A DNA stretch of 40,750 nucleotides from Gammaproteobacteria bacterium (GTDB lineage Bacteria > Pseudomonadota > Gammaproteobacteria > Pseudomonadales > Azotimanducaceae): assembly GCA_027292925.1 (NCBI GenBank), contig JAPUGI010000012.1, positions 1 through 40,750 on the forward strand, given 5' to 3'. The notes under the pieces were generated by a model. The model worked only from the letters and a program-made list of their open reading frames with translations. It did no database searches and was not told where the DNA came from. The translations under genes were made by a program, and so were the position numbers. The number at the start of each line of letters is the position of its first letter. Position 1 is the stretch's first letter. Of this stretch, positions 25,572 through 33,496 are shown piece by piece.

Positions 25572-26345
25572 ATGTCCAGCAAAATTGAATGGACAGATGC
25601 GACTGATGATAAAGATGCAACCACCAGTGAATTCAGGATAACCCGGGAAGGAAAACGAGATATAACGGGCGCTTTGTGGCTGCCTGAATCAATGTCTCCT
25701 GGTGCGACTCTAGTCTGCTTCGGTCATGGCGCATCTGGCAACCGATACCAGGCGCCAATCTGTTACCTTGCCGCTCGATTTACCGGCGAAGCGAATTTGC
25801 CGGTGCTGTCCATCGATGGACCCGTACATGGATTACGCCAGGTAGGAGAAGGTGGTCGCACTGCATTTTTCCCGGAGTTCCAAAGACAGGGCTGCATTAA
25901 AGACATGACTGATGATTGGACCTGTGCAGTTTCGCTAGTCCAGTCGTTAGCTGAGGTAGGCGCTGGACAACTGGCTTACTTCGGACTTTCTATGGGCTCT
26001 TTGTTCGGTATTCCGTTTGTGGCCTCCCGCGACGACGTGATCGTGGCAACCCTGGGGCTGGTGGGGGTTGCATCCAATTTCCCTCACGATGAGGAACTGC
26101 TCGATGCTGTTTCGAAAATCAGCTGTCCGCTTTTATTCCTGATGCAGTTGGAAGATGAGCTATTTGTACGGGAGGGCTATCTGAAAGTCTTTGATGCGTT
26201 TGCATCGATTGATAAACGACTACATGCAAACCCCGGCTTGCATCCGGAAATACCGGCCGAGGAAATCGACTTTGCTTTTGAATTTCTGAGCGGACATATC
26301 AACGGCACCATAAAACGCCGAATAATTAATCCGCTTGCGGAATAG
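25572..26345 (+). CDS. Alpha/beta hydrolase
   Basis: A 257-aa alpha/beta hydrolase; ATG 25572 (MSSKIEWTDATDD) follows GAGG and is preferred to the GTG of the track. Oxyanion-hole HG lies in CFGHGASGNRYQAP (51-52) and the nucleophile elbow is GLSMG (138-142, Ser140). A later Asp in QLEDELF and His in NPGLHPE (about 228) can complete the triad. It resembles dienelactone-hydrolase-like esterases. Last gene of the plus-strand catabolic run, 21 bp after the dehydrogenase, so probably cotranscribed; it may release or open an ester or lactone intermediate. Converges with the amidohydrolase. Confidence 0.82.
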   Translation: MSSKIEWTDATDDKDATTSEFRITREGKRDITGALWLPESMSPGATLVCFGHGASGNRYQAPICYLAARFTGEANLPVLSIDGPVHGLRQVGEGGRTAFFPEFQRQGCIKDMTDDWTCAVSLVQSLAEVGAGQLAYFGLSMGSLFGIPFVASRDDVIVATLGLVGVASNFPHDEELLDAVSKISCPLLFLMQLEDELFVREGYLKVFDAFASIDKRLHANPGLHPEIPAEEIDFAFEFLSGHINGTIKRRIINPLAE

Positions 26346-26390
26346 TCGTTAGAAATTGATGTGAGAGCGGCTCATCGCGGAACGCCTGGG

Positions 26391-27875
26391 TTATTCACCG
26401 AATGCGGAACGTCGGTAGCGCAGCATCTTGCCGGACCCGACGCCGCTATGGCTGCCGCCTCTGCAGGCGATCTCGCCATTGACAACCACCAGGTCAATGC
26501 CTTCGGGTTCCCTTTTTGGATCGTCATAAGTAGCCGTATCTTTGATTGTATCGGGATCGAACAAAACAAGGTCCGCCCAGTAACCTTCACGAATCTGCCC
26601 CCGGTCCGTTAATCCAAAAGTAGCCGCTGACAGGGAAGTCATACGCCTGACGGCTTCACGCAGGGACAGGATGTTTCTATCACGAACATAATGACTCAAT
26701 ACTCGCGGGAAGGTGCCGAACAACCTGGGGTGAGGTTGCCCGTTTAGATCCGGGATGCCATCAGAGCCGATCATCATGTCCTTGTGTGCGAGGTTGGTTT
26801 CGATGTCAGCCTCGTCAATGATGAAATGGATACAGAGGGTGCGGTCTCCTTTCGGTGCTGTCAGGATTTCCAGAACCAGGTCGGTTAATTCCACATTTTT
26901 TTCCGCTGCTACATCCACCAGCATGCGTCCCTCATATTCGCGGAATGCAGGACAACTGGCGATACGTATGACTTCTGCCAGGGAGCGATTGATATTGTCC
27001 AGGTTAAAATATTCGATCATGCGCCCACTACCGGCGGTATAGGGATAGACATCCAGGGTGACTCGCTGCCCGGCTGCCAGTGCCTTATCTACCCGCTGAA
27101 GAGACTCGTTCACCTTGCCCCAGTTAGGTTGCCCTGCTGATTTGTGATGTGAAATATGCACGTGAACATCTGATTCCCGGCCAATAAGTAGCGTCTCTTC
27201 AACAGCTTCCAGCAGGTGTTCCCCTTCATTTCGCATATGGGTGGTATAAAGTGCGTCAAAGGGTCTGGCAGTGGCGGCCAGTTGGATAACTTCCTCGGTT
27301 TCGCTCCAACGACCGGGTCGATAGATAAGGCCGGTTGAAAATCCACAGGCACCCTGTTCCATGGCGCCCTCAACATATCCCTTCATTTTCGCTAATTCAT
27401 TTGTATTGGGAGCGCGGCGTTCCATACCCATCGCCAATGTGCGCACGGTGTTGTGACCCACCAGCATCATATTGTTAATAGCAGGTTTTCGTTCTAGTGC
27501 GGCTGCGAAGTAGCCTTCGAGATCATGAAAGTCACCTTCGATTCCAGCGAGAATACCGCCACTAGCTGCGACCGTATCTTTAGTTGGGTCGAGAGGGATA
27601 GCACTGAATCCACAGTTGCCGCTCACCACAGTCGTCACTCCCTGGGCCAATTTAAACTCCATTCCCGGATGCCTGAAAAATGCGCCGTCATCGTGAGCAT
27701 GGGTATCGATAAACCCCGGCGCCAGGTATTTGCCTTCACCGTCGATTTCGGTTTTGGCTGGTCCCGCGTTACCGATGGACTTAATGCGTCCATCCTCCAC
27801 CTCCACATCGGCCTTGTATTCAGCAGAGCCGGTACCATCGAGAATATTAACGTTGCGAATCGTCAGATCAGTCAT
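26391..27875 (-). CDS. D-aminoacylase-like amidohydrolase
   Basis: A 494-aa metal-dependent amidohydrolase of the N-acyl-D-amino-acid deacylase group. The metal motif is GFIDTHAHDD (54-63), followed by SGNCGFS (about 85-91), which carries the Cys ligand characteristic of D-aminoacylases. Further ligands are probable in HISHHKSAG (about 245) and MIGSDGIPD (about 370). No signal peptide, so cytosolic. It would hydrolyse an N-acyl or related amide. Stands 27 bp downstream of the GMC oxidoreductase on the same strand, so both may be one transcript. SD AGGGA precedes ATG 27875. Confidence 0.88.
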   Translation of the reverse strand: MTDLTIRNVNILDGTGSAEYKADVEVEDGRIKSIGNAGPAKTEIDGEGKYLAPGFIDTHAHDDGAFFRHPGMEFKLAQGVTTVVSGNCGFSAIPLDPTKDTVAASGGILAGIEGDFHDLEGYFAAALERKPAINNMMLVGHNTVRTLAMGMERRAPNTNELAKMKGYVEGAMEQGACGFSTGLIYRPGRWSETEEVIQLAATARPFDALYTTHMRNEGEHLLEAVEETLLIGRESDVHVHISHHKSAGQPNWGKVNESLQRVDKALAAGQRVTLDVYPYTAGSGRMIEYFNLDNINRSLAEVIRIASCPAFREYEGRMLVDVAAEKNVELTDLVLEILTAPKGDRTLCIHFIIDEADIETNLAHKDMMIGSDGIPDLNGQPHPRLFGTFPRVLSHYVRDRNILSLREAVRRMTSLSAATFGLTDRGQIREGYWADLVLFDPDTIKDTATYDDPKREPEGIDLVVVNGEIACRGGSHSGVGSGKMLRYRRSAFGE

Positions 27876-27901
27876 TGGTGGTCCCTGTTAAACATTAGTT
27901 G

Positions 27902-29431
27902 TTATAGCCCGTAACGGCTGGGCTGTGTTCGTATCCATTCGCCGATTTTCTCGCCGATCATGATACTTGTCAGGTTGATATTTGCCCTCGGCACAAACGG
28001 CATGATCGATGCGTCAGCTACCACCAGATTATCAATCCTGTGGCTGCAACCGAATTGATCTACCACCGCTTGCCTGTCCTGCCTGGGACCCATTTTGACA
28101 GTACCGCAGGGATGGTAACCACTAGCAGCCAGTTTCCTGCAAAGCACGGCAATGTCATCGTCCGTCAGTGGTCGTTTGGGATCGGGGAAAGTGACGACTT
28201 CAATCATATCTGCCAGCGGCCCGGTTTGAGAAAAAGCCAGTGTATCCCTGAACGCTTTTACCAGCCGCGATGTATCCCTGTCATCTTCACAGAACCTGCA
28301 GTCTACAATGGGATTATCAAAGGGGTCTGCCGAGCGAAGCCGAATTTCACCCCGCCCATACTGATATTCGAGACAGGCGGCGATAGCAAACAGGGGTGGA
28401 CCACCGTGGCCTCCTACATAGCTTAGTTGTTCAATTTGCATATCGTTGCGCTTATCTGAGCCTTGTGTTGTATAGCGCAGAATGGTCTGAATCAAGGGTG
28501 AATCGAAGTTGATGATTGCACCATCTTTGACCTGGCACACCACCGAAATGGCCGGGTGATCACAAAGATTGCTGCCGACACCGGGTTCATCCTGTATCAC
28601 CTCAATACCGAATGATTCCAGTTGCTTTTGCGGACCGATGCCGGAACGCATCAGGATGGGTGGCGACATGAGCGACCCGGCGCTCAACACGACAAGTTTG
28701 GCGGCAATGGTATCAATGGTGCCATCCGCATTTTCCACTTCAACGCCGGTGCATTGATGGTCCTTCAGTAGAAGTCTTCGGACAAAAGTATTTCCGCGAA
28801 TCGTCAGGTTTGGGCGAATCCGTGCGGGCGCGAGGTAACCCACTGCGCATGAAATTCGCAAACGACCCAGTTTGTTCATCGGTTGCGGGCCTGCCCCCCA
28901 TCCCGAGGGGTCATTTGCATCAATGCACTCGGGGTAATCAAGAAGTCTGGCGGATTCCAGGAATGCCTGGTGTTGCGGAAGAAGTTCTTCATCCGGATAA
29001 CGGCGAATCGTTATTGGTCCGGCATCACCGTGGTAATTTTCATCGCCAAAATCCAGGTCACGTTCCAGGCGCTTGAATGCGGGTAACACCTTGTCCCAGC
29101 TCCACTGGCAGTTGCCGAGATCTGCCCATTCATCGTAGTCCTCAGGCATGCCCCTTAATGCAATTGTTGTGTTGACCGCGCTGGATCCGCCCGTTACCCG
29201 ACCACGAGGAAAATCTATATCCCGACCCCGGGTGGGCTCGTATTTGAAACCCCAATCATGGTCTTTCATGGAGTTTTGGTGACTGTTCAGCAGGTCAAAC
29301 GGTGTTTTTTCAATATCAGAATAGTCCGGACCTGCTTCCAGAAGCAACACGGTCTTGTTCGGATCCTCTGATCCTCGGCTGGCAATCACCGACCCCGTAC
29401 TACCCGCACCAACCACAACAATGTCGTACAC
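27902..29431 (-). CDS. GMC-family FAD alcohol oxidoreductase (first copy)
   Basis: A 509-aa glucose-methanol-choline oxidoreductase. The FAD-binding GAGSTGSVIASR is at 8-19, the GMC signature region GRVTGGSSAVNTTIALRG at about 75-92, and C-terminal HPCGTVKMGP supplies the catalytic His, with DASIMPFVPRANINLTSIMIGEKIGE closing the domain. Start is GTG 29431 with AGGAG at good spacing. It oxidises an unidentified primary alcohol to an aldehyde. Sits upstream of the amidohydrolase on the same strand, and the substrate may be an alcohol of the same pathway. Only moderately similar to the second GMC gene. Confidence 0.9.
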   Translation of the reverse strand: MYDIVVVGAGSTGSVIASRGSEDPNKTVLLLEAGPDYSDIEKTPFDLLNSHQNSMKDHDWGFKYEPTRGRDIDFPRGRVTGGSSAVNTTIALRGMPEDYDEWADLGNCQWSWDKVLPAFKRLERDLDFGDENYHGDAGPITIRRYPDEELLPQHQAFLESARLLDYPECIDANDPSGWGAGPQPMNKLGRLRISCAVGYLAPARIRPNLTIRGNTFVRRLLLKDHQCTGVEVENADGTIDTIAAKLVVLSAGSLMSPPILMRSGIGPQKQLESFGIEVIQDEPGVGSNLCDHPAISVVCQVKDGAIINFDSPLIQTILRYTTQGSDKRNDMQIEQLSYVGGHGGPPLFAIAACLEYQYGRGEIRLRSADPFDNPIVDCRFCEDDRDTSRLVKAFRDTLAFSQTGPLADMIEVVTFPDPKRPLTDDDIAVLCRKLAASGYHPCGTVKMGPRQDRQAVVDQFGCSHRIDNLVVADASIMPFVPRANINLTSIMIGEKIGEWIRTQPSRYGL

Positions 29432-29548
29432 AATACTCTCCTGAAAAAGTCAGTTTACAGAAGAAAAGCCTGGCAGAATAATAGCACCAGGAATTTGTAA
29501 CATATCGGTGCTCGTTGCATCTGGTATGAAAATATAAGGGCAAAAAGG

Positions 29549-29998
29549 GTGACTAAGTTGAAAACAATACTGATCATGGCAACGATGTTGATAACGCTCA
29601 ATGTTTATGCAAAAACCGACCCCATCTACACGAGTTTTTTCTCCAGTGTCGCAGCTGGAGGCTCTGATGTGGTGGCGTATTTCACAGACGAAAATGCAGT
29701 CGAGGGAGATTCGAACTACAGTTTCGAATATAAGGACGTCGAGTGGAGATTCAGCAACGAAGAAAACCTCGAGGCTTTTAAAGTGAACCCCGCGAAATTC
29801 GCTCCCCAATATGGAGGCTATTGTGCCTGGGCTGTCAGCCAGGGATATACCGCTAAGGGAAATCCTGAGATCTGGCGAGTCGTGGACGGCAAGTTATATC
29901 TCAACTACAACGATGAAGTGCAGGCAGACTGGCTAAAGGACATTCCGGGATTTATCAGTGCCGCCAACACGAACTGGCCGAAGCTTCTAGCCGAATAG
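29549..29998 (+). CDS. Exported YHS-domain protein
   Basis: A 149-aa protein with a signal peptide (MTKLKTILIMATMLITLNVYA). The mature part carries a YHS-type domain, including GGSDVVAYF, WRFSNEENLEAFKVNPAKFAPQYGGYCAWAVSQG and PEIWRVVDGKLYLNYN. YHS domains are thought to bind metals, but the usual Cys pair is reduced to the single Cys in YGGYCAWA. Family members near oxidoreductases are common, role unknown. Start GTG 29549 has AAGGG upstream. Divergent from the GMC gene across 117 bp. Confidence 0.85.
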   Translation: MTKLKTILIMATMLITLNVYAKTDPIYTSFFSSVAAGGSDVVAYFTDENAVEGDSNYSFEYKDVEWRFSNEENLEAFKVNPAKFAPQYGGYCAWAVSQGYTAKGNPEIWRVVDGKLYLNYNDEVQADWLKDIPGFISAANTNWPKLLAE

Positions 29999-30342
29999 TA
30001 GCTAGTTCCTGTCGAAAAACTGACTGATTCGAACAGTAATCATAGAACTCCGAAATTATTTGATCGTGAAAACGACCACTTACGAAGGAACTAGCCTCTT
30101 CGATGTCCCAAATCTTGACAAGAACTAGCTATTTGAGCCGGGTCCTTGCGTCCTCGCAGATATCTTCAATAACGTTTGCCACTGACTGAATTCGGGTTAT
30201 TGAATCCACTGATTCGCCAGACCTTCGCAAGGCTATTAGATTGGCAAGGGCGGTTCGACGTCTCGGTGGCCAATCCGTACCATGGACGGTTCGCCTGGAG
30301 AATGGAAGGTCCCTCCGCCAGGCGCAAGTGATGACGTTAACC
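29999..30342. other. Gap between the YHS gene and aceA
   Basis: No convincing gene in 344 bp. An exact 10-bp inverted repeat, GCTAGTTCCT (30001-30010) and AGGAACTAGC (30086-30095), encloses 75 bp and starts three bases after the YHS stop. A minus-strand frame lacking a good start (stop at 30129-30131) is open back into aceA and looks protein-like at its end, possibly a remnant. No terminator-like T run was found for either convergent gene. Confidence 0.5.
30001..30095. repeat. Ten-bp inverted repeat after the YHS gene
   Basis: GCTAGTTCCT and AGGAACTAGC are exact complements 75 bp apart. A third partial copy, AGAACTAGCT, lies at 30121-30130. The loop is too long for a standard terminator. It may be the ends of a small element remnant, but no target-site duplication is evident. 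Confidence 0.4.
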
Positions 30343-31947
30343 CTAAAACTGGTTCATCGTATTGTCGCCACCCCCGGCCAGCAACGCATTCTCACCGGAA
30401 AAGTACTCCTTATGATCATCACCGATGTTGGAACCCGCCATGTCCTGGTGTTTTACCGACGCCATATCACGGCGAATCTCTCGACGCTGAACATCTCGCA
30501 CATAGGCCAACATGCCCAGATCACCAAAATACCCCTCAGACAAAACGTCAGTTCCTAACGCCGTTTCATGATAAGTAGGTAGCGTTATCAGGTGGTGAAA
30601 GATACCTGCTTCCCGGGAAGCATCTTTTTGGAATCGTTGTACCAGAGCATCTGCCTCCACTGCAAGTTCCGAATCATCGAGTTCTTCACTCATCAAGCCT
30701 TTTTCTTCCGTGCCCGGGTCAGGATAGCCGGAAACATCTTTACCCGCCTCAACCCATTCGTTGTAAACCTGTTCCCGAAAAGCTAGCGTCCAGTTAAAAG
30801 AAGGTGAATTGTTGTAAACGAGCTTTGCGTTTGGGATGTGCTTTCGTACCTCGTCTACCATCTCGGCAATCTGCGCAACATTTGGCTTTTCAGTTTCGAT
30901 CCATAGAAGGTCGGCTCCGTGCGTCAGGCTGGTAACACAGTCAAGAATCACTCGATCAAAACCGGTACCTTCCTTAAAGGAATAAAGGCCGTTGTCGAGT
31001 CGTACCGGCTTCACCAGACTACCGCCCTGGTGAATCGTGATGTCATTCTCGCGAAGCTCTGACAGGTCGTGAATTTCCTCAGTCTCAAGGAATTCATTAT
31101 ATTGGCTGGCAAGATCACCAGGTCCTTGTGATACAGGCACTTTCTGCGTCAGGCTTGCACCTAAAGAGTCGGTGCGGGCCACGATAATGCCATTTTCAAT
31201 ACCCAGTTCCAGGAATGCATAACGGATGGCGTTGATCTTCGACAGGAAATCTTCATGGGGGACAGTGACCTTACCCGCCTGGTGCCCGCACTGCTTGGCG
31301 TCAGACACCTGGTTTTCCACCTGGATAGCACAAGCGCCTGCTTCTATCATTTTCTTGGCCAGCAGGTAGGTTGCTTCCTCGTTGCCGAATCCGGCATCAA
31401 TATCTGCAATGATCGGAACAACATGAGTCTGAAAATTATCGATGCGTTCTATAATGGCATCCACGTCACCGCCATTTTCTCTCGCTTCGTCCAGTTCGAC
31501 AAAGATATGCCGAAGTTCCCTCGCATCAGCCTGTTTCAGGAATGAATAAATTTCCTCAATGAGTTTTGGAACGGCTGTTTTCTCGTGCATGCTCTGGTCA
31601 GGCAATGGACCAAATTGTGATCGAAGGGCGGCAACCATCCAGCCACTCAAGTAAATGTAGCTCTTGTCCATGGTGCCTTGATGTTTCTTCACCGATATCG
31701 CCAGTTGCTGGGCTGTAAACCCGTGCCAACAGCCCAGTGATTGGGTGTAGGCGCTGGAATCAAGGTCATAGTCAGCCATGTCCTTGCGCATGATGTCTGC
31801 GGTGTACTGTGCAATATCAAGGCCTGTCGTAAACCTGTTCTGCGATCGCATTCGCGTTGCATACTCGGCATTGATTCCTTTCCAGGTATCCTTGTTACAT
31901 TTTTTTAACAAACTCAGGTTGTTGACTTCTTTAAGGTAGGCTGACAT
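30343..31947 (-). CDS. aceA: Isocitrate lyase
   Basis: Splits isocitrate to glyoxylate and succinate, first step of the glyoxylate shunt, needed for growth on acetate or fatty acids. The 534-aa length fits the long isocitrate lyase class (about 530 aa) found in Pseudomonas and related bacteria rather than the 434-aa E. coli form. PIIADIDAGFGN (179-190) and the catalytic loop KQCGH (218-222, Cys220) are both present, as is NNSPSFNW near 410. Start ATG 31947 has GAGGA upstream and a recognisable promoter about 110 bp away. No malate synthase gene is in the window. It agrees with the acyl-CoA catabolism genes upstream. Confidence 0.96.
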   Translation of the reverse strand: MSAYLKEVNNLSLLKKCNKDTWKGINAEYATRMRSQNRFTTGLDIAQYTADIMRKDMADYDLDSSAYTQSLGCWHGFTAQQLAISVKKHQGTMDKSYIYLSGWMVAALRSQFGPLPDQSMHEKTAVPKLIEEIYSFLKQADARELRHIFVELDEARENGGDVDAIIERIDNFQTHVVPIIADIDAGFGNEEATYLLAKKMIEAGACAIQVENQVSDAKQCGHQAGKVTVPHEDFLSKINAIRYAFLELGIENGIIVARTDSLGASLTQKVPVSQGPGDLASQYNEFLETEEIHDLSELRENDITIHQGGSLVKPVRLDNGLYSFKEGTGFDRVILDCVTSLTHGADLLWIETEKPNVAQIAEMVDEVRKHIPNAKLVYNNSPSFNWTLAFREQVYNEWVEAGKDVSGYPDPGTEEKGLMSEELDDSELAVEADALVQRFQKDASREAGIFHHLITLPTYHETALGTDVLSEGYFGDLGMLAYVRDVQRREIRRDMASVKHQDMAGSNIGDDHKEYFSGENALLAGGGDNTMNQF

Positions 31948-32044
31948 GGCGCGTCCTCACGATTAGCGAATTCAATACCGGAGACAGTAATCTCCAGTCT
32001 GGGTCGGCCAATGTAGCAGTGTCTGATGAAGAAAATAAAGGAAT

Positions 32045-32069
32045 AATTGGACTCCATTATATTCCAATT
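32045..32069. promoter_or_regulatory. Dyad operator candidate over the aceA -10 box
   Basis: AATTGGA (32045-32051) and TCCAATT (32063-32069) are perfect 7-bp arms 11 bp apart, flanking the minus-strand TATAAT of aceA. A repressor bound here would block the promoter. No consensus of IclR, FadR or other known aceA regulators is claimed. Confidence 0.5.
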
Positions 32070-32083
32070 CTTCACCTATTCAA
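32056..32083 (-). promoter_or_regulatory. aceA: Sigma70-like promoter of aceA
   Basis: On the minus strand TTGAAT (32083-32078) and a perfect TATAAT (32061-32056) are separated by 16 bp. The transcript would start near 32049, giving a 5' leader of about 100 nt before the isocitrate lyase ATG. Confidence 0.6.
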
Positions 32084-32133
32084 TTTGCCACCTGTTAAGT
32101 ATTTCAACACGGTTCTGCTAGTCTGGAAGTTCA

Positions 32134-33315
32134 GTGATTTTGGATGACCCGATGTCTGTTGCACTAGATCGTCCATCAGCTATTTGTGCCATGGTGGTCC
32201 TGGCTGTAGTGGGTGCGATGTTTTTCCTGCTAATGCCGATGTATATCGGAGCGCTGACTGACTATGCTGGTTTTGACGTTGAACAAATTGGCAACCTCAC
32301 TTTTTTCGAACTCATTGGTGTTGCACTGGTGTCTCTTTCCAGCCTTGCGTGGATTCGCCGGGTTGACTGGCGTCTGGCGGTTGGCGGTGCCTGTAGCGGA
32401 CTAGTGATAGCCAATGGCCTCGCCATAATGAATCATGATTACGACTGGCTGGTGGCTGTCCGTATTCTTGCAGGTTTCAGCGAAGGTGCCTTGCTCTGCA
32501 TTGCCTACGCATCACTTGGAGATACTGAAAAGGTAGACAGAAATTTCAGCTTCGCTGTGATTGGGCAAATCCTTGCACCAGGAATATTCTTTGTGATGTT
32601 GCCCGGTTGGCTTGCAAATTCTGGGCTTAGTGCAATTTTTTACGTTCAACTAGTTTGTGCCGCTCTAGCCCTTCTGACAGTTCTTGTTTTTCCTTCGACA
32701 GGTAAATCACTGCACACTAATGTTTCCCTCCTTGACGCTGGTCGCTTCCCCCTGTTGGGCTTGTTAGGTTCTGCTTTATTTTTCATCGGCGTAACCGCCG
32801 TTTGGGGATTTATAGAGCGAATGGGAGTTGAGGAGGGGTTTTCTGTACAGGACATCGCTAATATTCTGGCATTCTCTCTAATCGCCTCCGTGTCCGGTGC
32901 GTTACTCGCCTCCTACATGGGTGATCGGTATACGAGGTTCTGGCCAATGGTGGTATCCCTCATTGTGCAACTGGTTGCGCTGACGCTGTTGGTTGATGGA
33001 ATGTCAATGGTGACTTATGCCGTTGCTATCATTGTGTATTCACTGGGCTGGAATCTCTGGATGCCTTACCAGTTAAGCGCCATCTCCCAGGTTGATAACA
33101 GTGGCAGGATTATGGGAATCGTGCCTCTGGCCCAGGCCTTCGGCGTGTCGCTAGGTCCTTTGATCGCAGGACAGCTGCTAACAGGAGCTGGATTCCTGGT
33201 CATTAATTGGATGGGCGCAATATTTGGGATATTGGCACTTATCGTGTTTATCCCGGTTTGTCTCGCGGGTCAAAAGTCCAAGGATGAGTTCCCTGCAGCC
33301 CCGTCGCCTGAATGA
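32134..33315 (+). CDS. MFS transporter (first)
   Basis: A 393-aa major facilitator protein with about twelve membrane helices. Membrane segments begin at residues 15-35 (AICAMVVLAVVGAMFFLLMPMY) and continue through the C-terminal VINWMGAIFGILALIVFIPVCL. FSEGALLCIAYASLGDTE lies where helix 4 of MFS proteins carries conserved Gly residues. Start is GTG 32134 (GGAAG before it) or ATG 32152, which is six codons later and equally possible. Substrate unknown. Divergent from aceA. The next MFS gene is 177 bp downstream, and the two are not close paralogues in sequence. Confidence 0.88.
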   Translation: MILDDPMSVALDRPSAICAMVVLAVVGAMFFLLMPMYIGALTDYAGFDVEQIGNLTFFELIGVALVSLSSLAWIRRVDWRLAVGGACSGLVIANGLAIMNHDYDWLVAVRILAGFSEGALLCIAYASLGDTEKVDRNFSFAVIGQILAPGIFFVMLPGWLANSGLSAIFYVQLVCAALALLTVLVFPSTGKSLHTNVSLLDAGRFPLLGLLGSALFFIGVTAVWGFIERMGVEEGFSVQDIANILAFSLIASVSGALLASYMGDRYTRFWPMVVSLIVQLVALTLLVDGMSMVTYAVAIIVYSLGWNLWMPYQLSAISQVDNSGRIMGIVPLAQAFGVSLGPLIAGQLLTGAGFLVINWMGAIFGILALIVFIPVCLAGQKSKDEFPAAPSPE

Positions 33316-33337
33316 TGTGGGCTTACGCTCCGGTATA

Positions 33338-33496
33338 ATGCCCCGCTCATTCGAAACAAGGCTTAGTGAAGTAGATGATCACAGTAACCAGCGTGAACGT
33401 TGGCAGATATCTCGAGCTGCCGATAGCTATTCGTTCCAGAACAGATCTGGAGAAGCGGCTGGAAAAATTCCAGTAATGCCGCCACCCGAGCCATGA
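33338..33496 (+). CDS. Possible small ORF overlapping the second MFS gene
   Basis: A 52-codon frame, MPRSFETRLSEVDDHSNQRE onward, whose TGA overlaps the MFS start as ATGA (33493-33496). Mostly hydrophilic, with a Pro-rich end. Its ATG overlaps a TATAAT-like -10 box (33334-33339), which would instead put a promoter here and leave the ORF untranslated. Codon content is not strongly informative. Kept as a low-confidence call because of the coupling overlap. Confidence 0.2.
   Translation: MPRSFETRLSEVDDHSNQRERWQISRAADSYSFQNRSGEAAGKIPVMPPPEP

Noticed and set aside
26361-26612. Plus-strand 83-aa ORF overlapping the amidohydrolase 3' end
   Set aside because: It is the reverse-strand shadow of the amidohydrolase, whose motifs are clear.
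30129-30340. Minus-strand frame after aceA as a gene
   Set aside because: No plausible start codon or ribosome site; kept only as a possible remnant in the findings.
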